DNA of 64,000 bases from Leisingera sp. ANG-M1. GTDB taxonomy: Bacteria > Pseudomonadota > Alphaproteobacteria > Rhodobacterales > Rhodobacteraceae. Each line of letters starts with the position of its first letter. Position 1 is the stretch's first letter. Position numbers and translations under genes: made by a program. Shown here piece after piece: positions 44,296 through 53,621 of this stretch. The notes under the pieces are model-generated. The model searched no databases. It was not told where the DNA came from and saw only the letters and a program-made list of their open reading frames with translations. The stretch covers positions 235,115 to 299,114 of the forward strand of contig NZ_JWLC01000005.1 in the NCBI RefSeq assembly GCF_000813745.1, given 5' to 3'.

Positions 44296-45026
44296 GGCTG
44301 CCAGGAGACGCGGGCCTCTCCGGCCAGCATCTCCCCCTTGGCGCGGTCAAAGCGCAGGTAGGCAATGCCCTTGCCGCCGGATTGGGTGAACAGCGTGCCG
44401 GCCGGCTTGCCGTCTGCGGTGATCTCTGTGCCAACCGGCGCGGAGCCCTCGACGTCCACGACCCGCAAGCCCTTGCGCAGCTCGGTCTTGTGCTTCATCC
44501 GCGCGGTGACTTCCTGGCCGACATAGCAGCCCTTGCGGAAATCGACCCCCTTCAGGGCCTCAAAACCCGCTTCCAGGATATAGCTGTCCGGCCCCAGCTC
44601 GATGCCGGTCTCGGGGATGCAGTGGGCCACCCGGACCGCATCCCAATCGGTGCCGTCGTCACCGCTTTCCGCGCCGTACAGCCGCCATCCCATCTCCGAG
44701 TGGCGCGGATCAGCGAACGCCCCCTTCGGCGCCGGGCCAGTGCCGCGGCTCACCTGCAGCTCCGTCATCTCCACCTGCACGTCGGCGCGCAGCCGGTACA
44801 TGTTCAGCCGTTTCAGAAGACCGTCTGCCAATGAGGCTTCCACATCCAGCAGCACCGCATCGCCGTCCGTCGCCAGGAAGAAATCCGCCAGGTATTTGCC
44901 TTGCGGCGTCAGCAGCGCGGCATAGACCAGGCCGTCGTCCAGCCGGTCAACATTGCTGGTGACAAGCCCCTGCAGGAAGCTCTTGGCGTCAGCGCCACTC
45001 AGGCGCAGGATGCGGCGGTCGCTCAT
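44292..45026 (-). CDS. ygfZ: Folate-binding YgfZ/GcvT-like protein
   Basis: Tetrahydrofolate-binding protein that supports assembly of some iron-sulfur enzymes. The 244 residues contain the signature KGCYVGQEVTARM (KGCYxGQE with its reactive Cys) in the C-terminal half and the GcvT-like N-terminal fold LRLSGADAKSFLQGLVTSNVDRL. The start MSDRRILRLSG at 45026 matches the family; the frame extends 30 codons upstream into the divergent gap. The fructosamine kinase gene overlaps its stop. Confidence 0.93.
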   Translation of the reverse strand: MSDRRILRLSGADAKSFLQGLVTSNVDRLDDGLVYAALLTPQGKYLADFFLATDGDAVLLDVEASLADGLLKRLNMYRLRADVQVEMTELQVSRGTGPAPKGAFADPRHSEMGWRLYGAESGDDGTDWDAVRVAHCIPETGIELGPDSYILEAGFEALKGVDFRKGCYVGQEVTARMKHKTELRKGLRVVDVEGSAPVGTEITADGKPAGTLFTQSGGKGIAYLRFDRAKGEMLAGEARVSWQP

Positions 45027-45127
45027 TTGTGTCTCCTGTCGGCCCGCATGGGGCATTGGACTGTTTGGCCCAGTGATATAGGAAGCGGGGCGGAAGAAAA
45101 CAGCAAATCCGCCCAAGGATCTCTCTC

Positions 45128-45808
45128 ATGCCTGCGCCGGTCAGCATTGTCATTCCCACCTTGAATGCGGCTGAAGAGCTGCCCGCCGCGCTGGAGTGCC
45201 TGATGGAGGGGCTGGCGGCCGGGCTGATCCGCGAGCTGGTGATCAGCGACGGCGGCTCGGCGGACGGCACCCGGGCCATTGCGGAGGCTGCAGGGGCAGA
45301 GTGGATCAGCGGCGCGCCGTCGCGCGGCGGCCAGCTGCGCCGGGGCTGTGCGGCGGCGAGGGGCGATTGGCTGCTGGTGCTGCATGCGGACACTCATCTG
45401 GCGCCGGGCTGGGCCCAGGCCGTGGCGCAGCATCTGGAGACGGGGCAGGGGCATCCCGCCTGCTTCCGCCTGCAGTTCCGGGCCCGCGGACTGATGCCTG
45501 CCTGGGTGGCGGGCTGGGCCAACCTGCGCACGCGCCTGTTCCGGCTGCCCTACGGCGACCAGGGGCTGCTGATTGGGCGCGCCGGGTACGAGGCCGCGGG
45601 CGGCTACCCTGATCAGCCGCTGATGGAGGATGTGGCTCTGGCGCGCCGTCTCAAGCGGGTGGCGGTGCTGCCCTGCGCGGCGCGGACAAGTGCCGTGCGG
45701 TACCAAAAGGCTGGGTGGATGACGCGCGGGGCGCGGAATCTGTGGACGCTAACGCGGTACTTCCTGGGGGCAAGTCCTGAGAAGCTGGCTCGTTCCTACC
45801 GTAAGTAG
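45128..45808 (+). CDS. Family 2 glycosyltransferase (arsenosugar-type, TIGR04283-like)
   Basis: GT-A-fold transferase of 226 residues. PVSIVIPTLNAAEELPAAL opens the nucleotide-sugar domain, VISDGGSADGT is the second acidic motif, LLVLHADTHLAPGW is the DxD-equivalent and PYGDQGLLIGR, then MEDVALARRLK, form the acceptor side. These match the family found beside arsenosugar genes, although no arsenic gene is adjacent here. No membrane helix is evident. It is divergent from ygfZ, with a repeat after its stop. Confidence 0.85.
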   Translation: MPAPVSIVIPTLNAAEELPAALECLMEGLAAGLIRELVISDGGSADGTRAIAEAAGAEWISGAPSRGGQLRRGCAAARGDWLLVLHADTHLAPGWAQAVAQHLETGQGHPACFRLQFRARGLMPAWVAGWANLRTRLFRLPYGDQGLLIGRAGYEAAGGYPDQPLMEDVALARRLKRVAVLPCAARTSAVRYQKAGWMTRGARNLWTLTRYFLGASPEKLARSYRK

Positions 45809-45822
45809 CGGTGAGGGCAACG

Positions 45823-45922
45823 CGCGTCCGCGGGCGGAAGCGTAGCGCCCGCCGTTTTGCCGGAGGCAAACCTGCGGTTTGACGGGGGCGGACGGGCGCT
45901 GCCCGGCCTTCAGCCGGGCGAG
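45823..45922 (-). repeat. GC-rich palindromic repeat, copy 3
   Basis: CGGGCGCTGCCCGG (45893-45906), followed by GGCTGAAG-type spacer and CCGGGCG, the reverse-complement arrangement of the copies at 34165 and 35291. It lies between the glycosyltransferase and ABC exporter genes. Confidence 0.6.
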
Positions 45923-45935
45923 GGGCCTGTTCTAA

Positions 45936-47795
45936 TTACCCGAATACCTTGCGGGCAAAGCGGCGGAACCAGCGTTCTTTGCCGTTGTCCGCATCCTCAG
46001 GCACTTGCTCTGCCTGGGCGGCAATGCCTGCAGTATCCACCACCGTCTTGCCGTCCTGAAACTGCAGCCGGTAGAGATCGGCATAAAGCCCGCCGCGGTC
46101 CAGCAGCTCGTCATGGCTGCCCTGATCCACCACCCGGCCGCGGTCCATCACCACGATCTTGTCGGCATTGCGGATGGTTGACAGCCGGTGCGCAATCACC
46201 AGCGTGGTGCGCCCGCCTGCCAGCCGGTCCAGCGCCTGCTGCACCACTTTTTCCGACTGCGCATCCAGCGCCGAGGTGGCCTCGTCCAGCAGCAGCACCG
46301 GCGTGTTGCGCAGCAGCGCCCGGGCGATCACCACCCGCTGCCGCTGGCCGCCCGACAGGGCCGAGCCGCGGGGGCCGACGCGGGTCTCCAGCCCGTGCTC
46401 CAGCTTGGGCAGGAAATCCGCCACATGCGAGGCATCCAGCGCCGCCTGCAGCTCCTGCTCGCTGATGTCCGTGCGGCCCAGCACGATGTTTTCCCGCAGG
46501 GTCTCGTCAAACAGCAGCGCCTCCTGGGTCACCACCGAGAACAGCCCGCGCAGATCGCCGGTGTTCAGATCGGTGACCTCCACGCCGCCGACCGTGACAG
46601 AGCCGTGCTGCGGGTCCACCATCCGGGTCAGAAGGTTGAAAATGGTCGACTTGCCGGCGCCGGAAGCGCCAACCAGCGCAGTGGTCTTGCCGGCTTCGGC
46701 TTCCAGGTTCAGCCCGTGCAGGATCTGCGCATCGCCATAGCTCAGGTCCACACCGCTAAGGCGGATCGGCGGCAGCCCCTCGGGCGCGGGCTTGGGGCTC
46801 TTCGGCTCGGACAGCAGGATCGGCGCATCCAGCAGCTCCTTGATCCGCTCCAGCGCCGCCGCCGCCGCCTGCCACACGCCTGAGATATTGGCCAGCTTCC
46901 GCATCGGTTCGAACGACAGGCCGATCGAGGTGAAGAAGCTCATGAACTGGCCGACGGTCTTGTCGCCGGAAATGATCTCGGAGCCGCCATACAGCAGCAC
47001 CGCCATGAAACCGACCCCGGCCATGATGTCGGTCATGCCCGAAATGGACGAGGTGCCAAAGGCGGCCTTCACTTCGGAGCGCACAAATTCGTCGGTGCGC
47101 TGCGCAAAGCGGCCGGCCTGGTAGTCCTCCAGCCGGTTCAGCTTGACCGGCACGATGCCGTGAAAGATCTCATCGAGCCGGGTGGACAGATCCGCGCCCA
47201 GATCGCGGGCGCGCGAGGCTTTCTTGCGCACATAGCGCTGGGCCGACGCAATGGGCAGCAGCAGCACCGGCACCCCGATCAGCAGGATCAGCGTCCAGCG
47301 CCAATCGATGCTGAAGGCAACGCCCAGCACCGCCACCATAGCCACCAGATCGCGGCCTGCGCCGGTGATCACTGCCCGCCAGACCGCGTTGATGGCATTG
47401 ACGTCCGATTGCACCCGCTGAATCAGCAGCCCCGGCGGGTGCTGCTGGTGAAACGCCGGGTCCTGGCGGATCAGCCGGGCCAGCATGTCCTTGCGCAAAT
47501 GCGCGGCGGAAGTCTGCGATACCTTGCTCAGCAGCACCTTCTGCACGACGCTGGATACGCCTCGCAGGGTGAAAATGGCCAGAAACGCCAGGCTGACCCA
47601 GACCAGAGCATCGGTATTGCCTGCGACAAACACCAGGTCGAACATCGGCTGCATCATATAGCCAAGCGCGCCCATGGTCGCGCCTTCCAGCACCATGAAG
47701 ACCACGGCAATGCCCAGGAGGCCGATGTAATGGCGCAGGTAACCGCGCCACAGCCAGCCGAACAGCTCGCGGGAGGATTTATGTGGCTTGCTCAT
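45936..47795 (-). CDS. ABC exporter, fused permease and ATPase (MsbA-like)
   Basis: Half-size ABC exporter of 619 residues that works as a homodimer in the inner membrane. An N-terminal domain with about six membrane segments (about 15-320) is followed by the ATPase domain with GASGAGKSTIFNLL (Walker A), LSGGQRQRVVIARAL (signature), LLLDEATSALD (Walker B) and IAHRLSTIRNAD (H-loop). The layout is that of MsbA-type lipid or multidrug exporters; the substrate is unassigned. It is convergent with the glycosyltransferase gene. Confidence 0.92.
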   Translation of the reverse strand: MSKPHKSSRELFGWLWRGYLRHYIGLLGIAVVFMVLEGATMGALGYMMQPMFDLVFVAGNTDALVWVSLAFLAIFTLRGVSSVVQKVLLSKVSQTSAAHLRKDMLARLIRQDPAFHQQHPPGLLIQRVQSDVNAINAVWRAVITGAGRDLVAMVAVLGVAFSIDWRWTLILLIGVPVLLLPIASAQRYVRKKASRARDLGADLSTRLDEIFHGIVPVKLNRLEDYQAGRFAQRTDEFVRSEVKAAFGTSSISGMTDIMAGVGFMAVLLYGGSEIISGDKTVGQFMSFFTSIGLSFEPMRKLANISGVWQAAAAALERIKELLDAPILLSEPKSPKPAPEGLPPIRLSGVDLSYGDAQILHGLNLEAEAGKTTALVGASGAGKSTIFNLLTRMVDPQHGSVTVGGVEVTDLNTGDLRGLFSVVTQEALLFDETLRENIVLGRTDISEQELQAALDASHVADFLPKLEHGLETRVGPRGSALSGGQRQRVVIARALLRNTPVLLLDEATSALDAQSEKVVQQALDRLAGGRTTLVIAHRLSTIRNADKIVVMDRGRVVDQGSHDELLDRGGLYADLYRLQFQDGKTVVDTAGIAAQAEQVPEDADNGKERWFRRFARKVFG

Positions 47796-47990
47796 GCGGG
47801 GAGGGTCCGGCAGGGAATTCGGGTCATTTCAGGCCTTTTTGACATGCCAGAGCCATTTAAGCAGCTAAAAATCAGGGTGCAAGCAATTCGCCGTGACGCT
47901 GCGGCGCCGGGAATTGACGTTGCAGGCTGGCCGGGTAGTGTGGCGGCAGGGAACAACCGCGGGCTTCCGCGCTCTCAAGGAACATCAGAC

Positions 47991-49199
47991 ATGAGCGGAT
48001 CAGTTAACGTGTCGGCCGGCCGGTCGTACCTCGCCATTCCGGGGCCTTCGGTGGTGCCCGACCAGGTGCTGCAGGCGATGCACCGGGCTTCGCCCAACAT
48101 CTACGCGGGCGAACTGATCGAGATGACCGCGACCCTGATCCCGGATCTGCGCCGGGTAGCACGCACGCAGCATCACGCAGCAATCTATATCGCCAACGGC
48201 CACGGCGCCTGGGAGGCCGCCTTGCAGAACACCCTGCAGCCGGGCGATCTGGTGCTGGTGCCGGCTTCGGGCCGCTTTGCCATCGGCTGGTCGGAAATGG
48301 CCGATGGGCTGGGCATCGAAACCGAGGTCCTCGATTTCGGCAATCACGCACCCTGGGACCTGGACCGGATCGCCGAACGGCTCGCCGCCGACAAGGAGCA
48401 CCGCATCAAGGCGGTGCTGGGCGTGCATGTGGACACCTCCAGCTCGATCCGCAATGACGTGGCCGCGCTGCGCCGCCTGCTGGACGCGTCCGGCCATCCG
48501 GCGCTTTTGATGGCCGATTGCATCGCCTCGCTGGGCTGCGACCGGTTCGAGATGGATGACTGGGGCGTCGACGTGATGGTCTCGGCCTGCCAGAAGGGGC
48601 TGATGGTGCCCGCGGGCATCAGCTTTGTGTTTTTCAACGGGAAAGCCGCCGCCGCCCGCGAGGCGCTGCCGCGGATCAGCCGCTACTGGGACTGGAAGCC
48701 GCGCGCCAACCCTCAAGAGTTTTACCAGTATTTCGGCGGCACCGCGCCGACGCACCACCTCTACGGGTTGCGCGCCGCGCTCGACATGATCCACGCCGAG
48801 GGCATTGAAAATGTCTGGGCCCGCCACGCCCATCTGGCCCGCGCTATCTGGGCCGCCTGCGAGGCCTGGGGGAGCGATGGCCCGTTGCGGATGAATGTGC
48901 CGTACCGGGCCTTGCGCTCCAATGCGGTGACCGCTCTGCAGCTGGAGGCGCCCGGCGGCACCCGCTTGCGGCAATGGCTGGAACAGAATCTGGGGCTGAC
49001 GCTGGGCATCGGCCTTGGCATGGCGCCCTCGGACAGTCCGGAATGGCACGGCTTCTTCCGGCTTGGCCATATGGGCCATGTGAACGGCCATATGGTGCTG
49101 GGCCTGCTGGGCGGCGTGGAAACCGGCCTCAGGGCCCTGGACATTCCGCATGGCCGCGGTGCGCTGGAGGCCGCTGCGGCGGCACTGGCCGGCCGCTAG
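47991..49199 (+). CDS. Class V aminotransferase (serine/alanine-glyoxylate aminotransferase type)
   Basis: PLP enzyme of 402 residues of the serine-glyoxylate aminotransferase group. SYLAIPGPSVVPDQVLQAMHRASPNI is the family N-terminus. The PLP site is VSACQKGLMVPAG (Lys202) with DVMVS upstream and VDTSSSIRND in the cofactor-binding region. HGAWEAALQNTL corresponds to the usual GSGTxA segment. The donor and acceptor are not certain; photorespiration-like glyoxylate use or serine-cycle roles are possible. The ATG at 47991 follows AAGGA by 9 bases. Confidence 0.9.
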   Translation: MSGSVNVSAGRSYLAIPGPSVVPDQVLQAMHRASPNIYAGELIEMTATLIPDLRRVARTQHHAAIYIANGHGAWEAALQNTLQPGDLVLVPASGRFAIGWSEMADGLGIETEVLDFGNHAPWDLDRIAERLAADKEHRIKAVLGVHVDTSSSIRNDVAALRRLLDASGHPALLMADCIASLGCDRFEMDDWGVDVMVSACQKGLMVPAGISFVFFNGKAAAAREALPRISRYWDWKPRANPQEFYQYFGGTAPTHHLYGLRAALDMIHAEGIENVWARHAHLARAIWAACEAWGSDGPLRMNVPYRALRSNAVTALQLEAPGGTRLRQWLEQNLGLTLGIGLGMAPSDSPEWHGFFRLGHMGHVNGHMVLGLLGGVETGLRALDIPHGRGALEAAAAALAGR

Positions 49200-49230
49200 C
49201 TGCCCGTCATAGTCCGGCAGGAGGCGGGCT

Positions 49231-49425
49231 CTACGCCTTCTGCGAGTTCAGCCGGATATCCAGCCTGGTGATGAAGTGGTTGATCAGCACGGCCAGCACC
49301 AGCACGGGCACCAATCCGTACATCACCCAGATCACAAAGAAGATCCACATCAGGTTGATTCCGGCAAAAGTAATGGCGGCAGTGAAAAAGTCCGGCATGC
49401 CGCCCGGCAGTTCAGGTTCACGCAT
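49231..49425 (-). CDS. Small membrane protein of unknown function
   Basis: Protein of 64 residues. MREPELPGGMPDFFTAAITFAGINLMWIFFVIWVMYGLVPVLVLAVLINHFI holds one or two hydrophobic segments, followed by a charged tail ITRLDIRLNSQKA. GGAGA lies 6 bases before the ATG at 49425. It follows the hisC-type gene on the same strand, 90 bases away, so it may be cotranscribed. I do not recognise a family. Confidence 0.65.
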   Translation of the reverse strand: MREPELPGGMPDFFTAAITFAGINLMWIFFVIWVMYGLVPVLVLAVLINHFITRLDIRLNSQKA

Positions 49426-49515
49426 GACATTTCTCCGGGTTCTACACATAAATTGTAGCCCGAAAGAGGTGAATGTCCGGTAAAACCGCCGCGATCCGGT
49501 CCAGGCGGGCAGGTT

Positions 49516-50637
49516 TCAGCCGCCCGCCGTTGCGGTCTCTGCCGCTGCCAGCGCCCTGGGCAGTGCCGCGGCAAAGGCAGACATCTCCGCCTCCGGCCCG
49601 CAGCTGATCCGGATGCAGCGGTTCTGCGGCGCCGCAAAAGGCATCCGCGCAAAGATCCCCTGATCCACCAGCGAGTCCAGCACTGCCTTGGCAAACACTC
49701 CATCGCGGCCGCAGTCGATGGCGACGAAATTGGTGGCCGAGGGCAGGGCAGCCAGCCCGTTCTCTGCCGCAATCTCCGCAATCCGCTCCCGCGCCGCCGC
49801 AATCCGGCCGGTCACATGTGCCAGCCAGTCCTGATCCTGCAGCGCCGCCAGCGCGCCCGCCTGCGCTGCCCGGTTCATGCCAAAGTGGTTGCGCACCTTG
49901 TTGAAGGCGGCAATCAGCTCCGGGTGCCCGATCGCATAGCCGACGCGCGCACCCGCCATGCCATATGCCTTGGAGAAGGTCCGCATCCGCACCACGCGGC
50001 TGTCATCGGCGCTGATGGGCGCCGCAGTGCCCTCCGGCGCGCATTCCACATAGGCCTCATCCAGGAGCAGCAGGCAGCCCTCCGGCAGCTTGTCCAAAGC
50101 CGCGGCAATTGCCGCACCGGGATGCCAGCTGCCCATCGGATTGTCCGGGTTCGCCAGATAGACCAGCTTGGCCCCGACTTCGCCCGCCTTGGCAAACAGC
50201 GCCTCATAGTCCTCGCGGTCGTCTCTGTAAGGCACCGTGTGCAGAACCCCGCCGAACCCCGCGACATGATAGTTGAAAGTCGGATAGGCCCCCAGCGAGG
50301 TCGCCACCGCATCGCCCGCGCCGATCAGCAACCGGACCAGGTAACCCAACAGCCCGTCGATGCCTTCGCCCACCATGATGTGTTCCGGCTGAACCCCATG
50401 ATGCGCGGCCAGCGCCTGCCGCAGATCATAGTTCTCCGGATCGCCGTACATCCAGATTTCACCTGCGGCTTGGGCCATCGCCTCGACCGCTTTGGGCGAG
50501 GGGCCAAAGATGTTCTCATTCGCCCCCAGCCGGGCGGCAAAGGCCTGGCCGCGCGCCCGCTCCTGGGTCTCGGGGCCGACAAAAGGCACGGTGGCGGGCA
50601 GGGACTGCGCAAGCGGGGTGTAGCGTGGACCGGTCAT
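49516..50637 (-). CDS. Histidinol-phosphate-aminotransferase-like (HisC type) aminotransferase
   Basis: Class I/II PLP enzyme of 373 residues. RLGANENIFGPSP is the typical HisC entrance, YLANPDNPMGSW and LLDEAYVEC are cofactor-side motifs, and the PLP lysine is Lys223 in RTFSKAYGMAGARVGY. The C-terminal Arg of the substrate-binding NRCIRISCG is present. Histidinol phosphate is the default substrate, but aromatic or other amino acids are possible, and no other his gene is nearby. The start at 50637 was chosen over a codon 6 residues upstream. Confidence 0.88.
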   Translation of the reverse strand: MTGPRYTPLAQSLPATVPFVGPETQERARGQAFAARLGANENIFGPSPKAVEAMAQAAGEIWMYGDPENYDLRQALAAHHGVQPEHIMVGEGIDGLLGYLVRLLIGAGDAVATSLGAYPTFNYHVAGFGGVLHTVPYRDDREDYEALFAKAGEVGAKLVYLANPDNPMGSWHPGAAIAAALDKLPEGCLLLLDEAYVECAPEGTAAPISADDSRVVRMRTFSKAYGMAGARVGYAIGHPELIAAFNKVRNHFGMNRAAQAGALAALQDQDWLAHVTGRIAAARERIAEIAAENGLAALPSATNFVAIDCGRDGVFAKAVLDSLVDQGIFARMPFAAPQNRCIRISCGPEAEMSAFAAALPRALAAAETATAGG

Positions 50638-50731
50638 GGCGGCAGATAACCCCATGCCGCCCAGCGGAGCAAGGCTTGCGTCCCCGTGCCATCCGGCCGA
50701 AGAAGGCAGGGATACTGGAGGAGATTTTCAG

Positions 50732-51796
50732 ATGCGCCTTTTCCTTGCCCTTCTCACCGCCGCGCTGGCCTACCTGCTGCTTTGGCCGGTGCCGGTCGAC
50801 CCGGTGGCCTATCACCCGCCCGCACCGCCCGGCTTTACCGGCGATTACGCTGAAAACAACGCCTTGGATGCGGCTGAGCTGATCACGCTGCCGGATGGCG
50901 AGATTGGCCCAGAGGACCTGGCGGAACTGCCCGGCGGCCGCATCTATACCACCTCGCTCTCCGGCAATCTTTACCGCATTGACGGCCCGGAACCGGTTCT
51001 GGAGGACCGGCTGGGCGGCCGTCCGCTGGGGCTCAGGGCCGGGCCGGACGGTGCGCTCTACATCGCCGACAGCTTCCGCGGCCTCCTGCGCTGGAGCGGC
51101 CCTGGCACGCTGGAGCCTGTAGCCGAAACCATAAATGGCGCGCCGGTCATCTATGCCAATCAGCTCGACATCGCCCGCGACGGCACGATCTATGTCTCCA
51201 ATTCTTCCGACCGCTTCGATCCCGAAACCATGGGCGGCACCAAGCCGACCTCGATCCTCACCATCTGGGAGCAGTCCAATACCGGTTACGTCGCCCGCAT
51301 TTCCCCGGACGGCAAGGCGGAGAAGATTGCAGATGGCTTCGTCTACACCAATGGCATTGCCCTCTCGCCAGATGAGGACTTCCTGCTGATCAACGAAACC
51401 GGCCGCGCCCGTGTCCACCGGCTCTGGCTCAAAGGACCGCGTGCAGGCGAGCAAGAGGTATTCCTCGACAATCTCCCCGGCTATCCCGACAACCTCGAGG
51501 CGCAGGGCGACGGCACCTATTGGCTCGCCTTCGCCAGCCCGCGGGTGCCGTCGGAAAAGCTGATGCCCTATCCGTTCTTGCGCAAAGTGGTCTGGCGCCT
51601 TGGCCCGATGGTGCGCCCGGCGCCGATCCACCGCGGCATGCTGGTCCAGTTCGACGGGGAGGGAAACATTCTGCGCAGCCTGCAGGATCCGGACGGCCGA
51701 CTTGGCGTCACCACCGGCGGCAGGATCGCGGGCGGGCAGCTCTACGTGATGACGCTCGACTCGCCCTGGTTCGCCCGGATGACGCTTGCGCCCTGA
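50732..51796 (+). CDS. SMP-30/strictosidine-synthase-like beta-propeller protein
   Basis: Protein of 354 residues with an N-terminal membrane anchor (MRLFLALLTAALAYLLLWPV) and a six-bladed-propeller domain. SGNLYRIDG, ALYIADSFRGLLRW, IYVSNSSDRFDPETMGG and the typical block NGIALSPDEDFLLINETGRARVHRLWL, then YPDNLEAQGDGTYWLAFASPR, are found in the strictosidine-synthase-like/APMAP family. Hydrolase or lactonase activity is possible but not shown. TGGAGGAG gives a strong ribosome-binding site. It is divergent from the HisC-type gene. Confidence 0.85.
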   Translation: MRLFLALLTAALAYLLLWPVPVDPVAYHPPAPPGFTGDYAENNALDAAELITLPDGEIGPEDLAELPGGRIYTTSLSGNLYRIDGPEPVLEDRLGGRPLGLRAGPDGALYIADSFRGLLRWSGPGTLEPVAETINGAPVIYANQLDIARDGTIYVSNSSDRFDPETMGGTKPTSILTIWEQSNTGYVARISPDGKAEKIADGFVYTNGIALSPDEDFLLINETGRARVHRLWLKGPRAGEQEVFLDNLPGYPDNLEAQGDGTYWLAFASPRVPSEKLMPYPFLRKVVWRLGPMVRPAPIHRGMLVQFDGEGNILRSLQDPDGRLGVTTGGRIAGGQLYVMTLDSPWFARMTLAP

Positions 51797-51870
51797 GCCT
51801 GCCCCGACGTTGCTCTGGCCTGCCGCCGGAAACCGGGGCAAGCTGAAGGGGCAGCAGCAGGGAGCAGACC

Positions 51871-52656
51871 ATGGCCAAAGTCACCACCGGCTACAAGGAC
51901 CACATCGCCTTTGTCACGCTGAACCGCCCGGACAAGCACAATGCGCTGGACGAGGAGATGATCGCTGCCATTATCGCTGCAGGGCAGGAGGTTGCCGCCT
52001 CTGACGCCCGCGCCGTGGTGCTCTCGGGCTCCGGTAAAAGCTTCTGCGCCGGGATGGACATGGCAGCGCTGGCGGGGCTCGCGCAGCGTGATGTGCAGAC
52101 ATGGCTGATGGAGCGTACCCACGAGGACGCCAATGATTTCCAGGAGGTGGCCATGGTCTGGCGCCGGGTGCCGGTGCCGGTGATCGCCGCCATCCACGGC
52201 GCCTGTTTCGGCGGCGGGCTGCAGCTGGCGCTGGGCGCTGACATCCGCATTGCCCACCCCGAGGCCCAGCTCTCGGTGATGGAGATGAAATGGGGCCTGG
52301 TGCCGGACATGGGCGGCATGGCTTTGCTGCCGGGGCTGGTCCGCCCGGATGTGCTGCGCCGATTGACCTACACGGCGGAAAAAGTCGAAGCCCCGCAAGC
52401 GCTGGACTGGGGGCTGGTGAGCGAAACCGCGGCCAGCCCGCTCACCCGCGCCATCGAAATGGCCGCCGGGATCACGGCGCAAAGCCCCTCTGCCATCCGC
52501 GCTGCCAAGCGGCTGATTGCCTATGCCGAAAGCGGAGCCCCGCAGGCTGATGTCCTGCTGCGCGAAAGCGCCGAACAGGCGGAGCTGATCGGCAAGCCGG
52601 ACCAGATGCAGGCCGTCGCGCGCCAGCTCCAAAAGCCCAGGGCCGGGGAAAGCTGA
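51871..52656 (+). CDS. Enoyl-CoA hydratase/isomerase family protein
   Basis: Crotonase-fold enzyme of 261 residues. LNRPDKHNALDEEM and GKSFCAGMDMAAL hold the first oxyanion-hole segment, and IHGACFGGGLQLALGADIRIA the second. MKWGLVPDMGG has Asp rather than the second Glu of true hydratases, so an isomerase or other crotonase reaction is possible. It lies 75 bases downstream of the propeller gene; cotranscription is possible but uncertain. Confidence 0.9.
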   Translation: MAKVTTGYKDHIAFVTLNRPDKHNALDEEMIAAIIAAGQEVAASDARAVVLSGSGKSFCAGMDMAALAGLAQRDVQTWLMERTHEDANDFQEVAMVWRRVPVPVIAAIHGACFGGGLQLALGADIRIAHPEAQLSVMEMKWGLVPDMGGMALLPGLVRPDVLRRLTYTAEKVEAPQALDWGLVSETAASPLTRAIEMAAGITAQSPSAIRAAKRLIAYAESGAPQADVLLRESAEQAELIGKPDQMQAVARQLQKPRAGES

Positions 52657-52726
52657 ACACGGCCCCGGCCGCGCCTTCCTGCCCTGGGTTCAGCCTGCCT
52701 GCACGGAAACTACAGAACTGCCGCCC

Positions 52727-52768
52727 CTTCCTCTTGCCAAAAATATCCCCGCCGGAGGCAGCGCCCGG
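52727..52768 (-). repeat. Dispersed ATATCCCGGG-type intergenic repeat, copy 3 (variant)
   Basis: CTTCCTCTTGCC then AAAAATATCCCC and GGCAGCGCCC, same orientation as the copy at 15974, with a shortened hairpin. It lies in the 444-base gap 52657-53100, which also has a hairpin GCGGATTTTCG (52811-52821) / CGGAAATCCGC (52832-52842) but no recognisable gene. Confidence 0.6.
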
Positions 52769-53100
52769 CACGGGCGCACCGCCGCCAATGGAGGCCTGGA
52801 ATATGCAACAGCGGATTTTCGCCAAATCTTACGGAAATCCGCCGATGCAAGCGGGAAACCGCCGTCAAACGGCAGAATGATGCCGCGCAAAAGCAGCGGA
52901 AAATCCTGTTAACTTTTTGGCAATATCTGGGCGCGAAACCTGCCTTCAGGAGGGCGCAAATCAGGCCAAATCAGCATCTGACTGTCTGCACCGGGACGGC
53001 CGTCATGGCCGCCGGACGGCCGCTTGCGCCCCATGGAAACGCAAAAGAACCGGTTGCGGCGGATACCGCTTCATCCGGGCTTCAGAAAGGAGTGAGGCTG

Positions 53101-53298
53101 ATGCATCTGGTGCGCAAAAAGTGGTTTATCCTGTTTGAAAGCGGCGGCCTGCTGTCCCGGACCGGGGACCGGGTCACCTATTTCTACGACGAGGCACTGA
53201 GCTTCAGGGATTTCGAGGAGGCGCAGCGCTACTTGGCTTCGAACGAGAACCGGGTCAGCTGCACCGGCATCCGTCCGTCGCTGACCGAAGCGGCGTGA
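53101..53298 (+). CDS. Small protein of unknown function
   Basis: Protein of 65 residues: MHLVRKKWFILFESGGLLSRTGDRVTYFYDEALSFRDFEEAQRYLASNENRVSCTGIRPSLTEAA. Amphipathic and protein-like in composition; AAAGGAGTGAGG lies 5-15 bases before the ATG. No signal peptide or membrane span. The next small gene begins close behind, so the two may be coupled. I do not recognise a family. Confidence 0.6.
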   Translation: MHLVRKKWFILFESGGLLSRTGDRVTYFYDEALSFRDFEEAQRYLASNENRVSCTGIRPSLTEAA

Positions 53299-53345
53299 GC
53301 GGATGGCTGGAAGCCCGGGGCAGGCCGCGGGCGGCCGAGGCACAG

Positions 53346-53561
53346 ATGCCTAGCTCCGCCCGCTGGCTGATTGCCTTTTGCGGGGTGCTGATCTCGGCCT
53401 CGGCCTTGATCTTCTGGGCCTGGCTGGGCGGTGCCGGCCAGGCGCCGGAGGACCAGCCCGGCTGGTTCACCCTGACCGCGCTGCGGTTCTTTTGGCTGCC
53501 TTTTCTCAGCGGTGCCGGCCTGGTGCTTGCGGTCTGCTGCGCCGGCCGTTCGGGTCCCTGA
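53346..53561 (+). CDS. Small predicted membrane protein
   Basis: Protein of 71 residues with two hydrophobic segments: WLIAFCGVLISASALIFWAWLGG and FFWLPFLSGAGLVLAVCCAG. A GAGG lies 5 bases before the ATG at 53346; an alternative GTG at 53295 would overlap the stop of the previous gene and add 17 residues. It ends at a strong bidirectional terminator. No family assigned. Confidence 0.5.
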   Translation: MPSSARWLIAFCGVLISASALIFWAWLGGAGQAPEDQPGWFTLTALRFFWLPFLSGAGLVLAVCCAGRSGP

Positions 53562-53573
53562 GACCCAAACGAA

Positions 53574-53599
53574 AAAGGCCGCGCTGCAGCGCGGCCTTT
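53574..53599. terminator. Bidirectional rho-independent terminator
   Basis: AAAGGCCGCGC / GCGCGGCCTTT with a TGCA loop, between the small membrane protein gene and the convergent aldolase gene. Confidence 0.88.
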
Positions 53600-53621
53600 C
53601 CCGGAACTCACTCAGGCAATC

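Noticed and set aside
47160..47990. In-frame extension of the class V aminotransferase upstream to 47160
   Set aside because: The added residues overlap the ABC exporter gene on the opposite strand and do not resemble aminotransferases; the ATG at 47991 has a ribosome-binding site.
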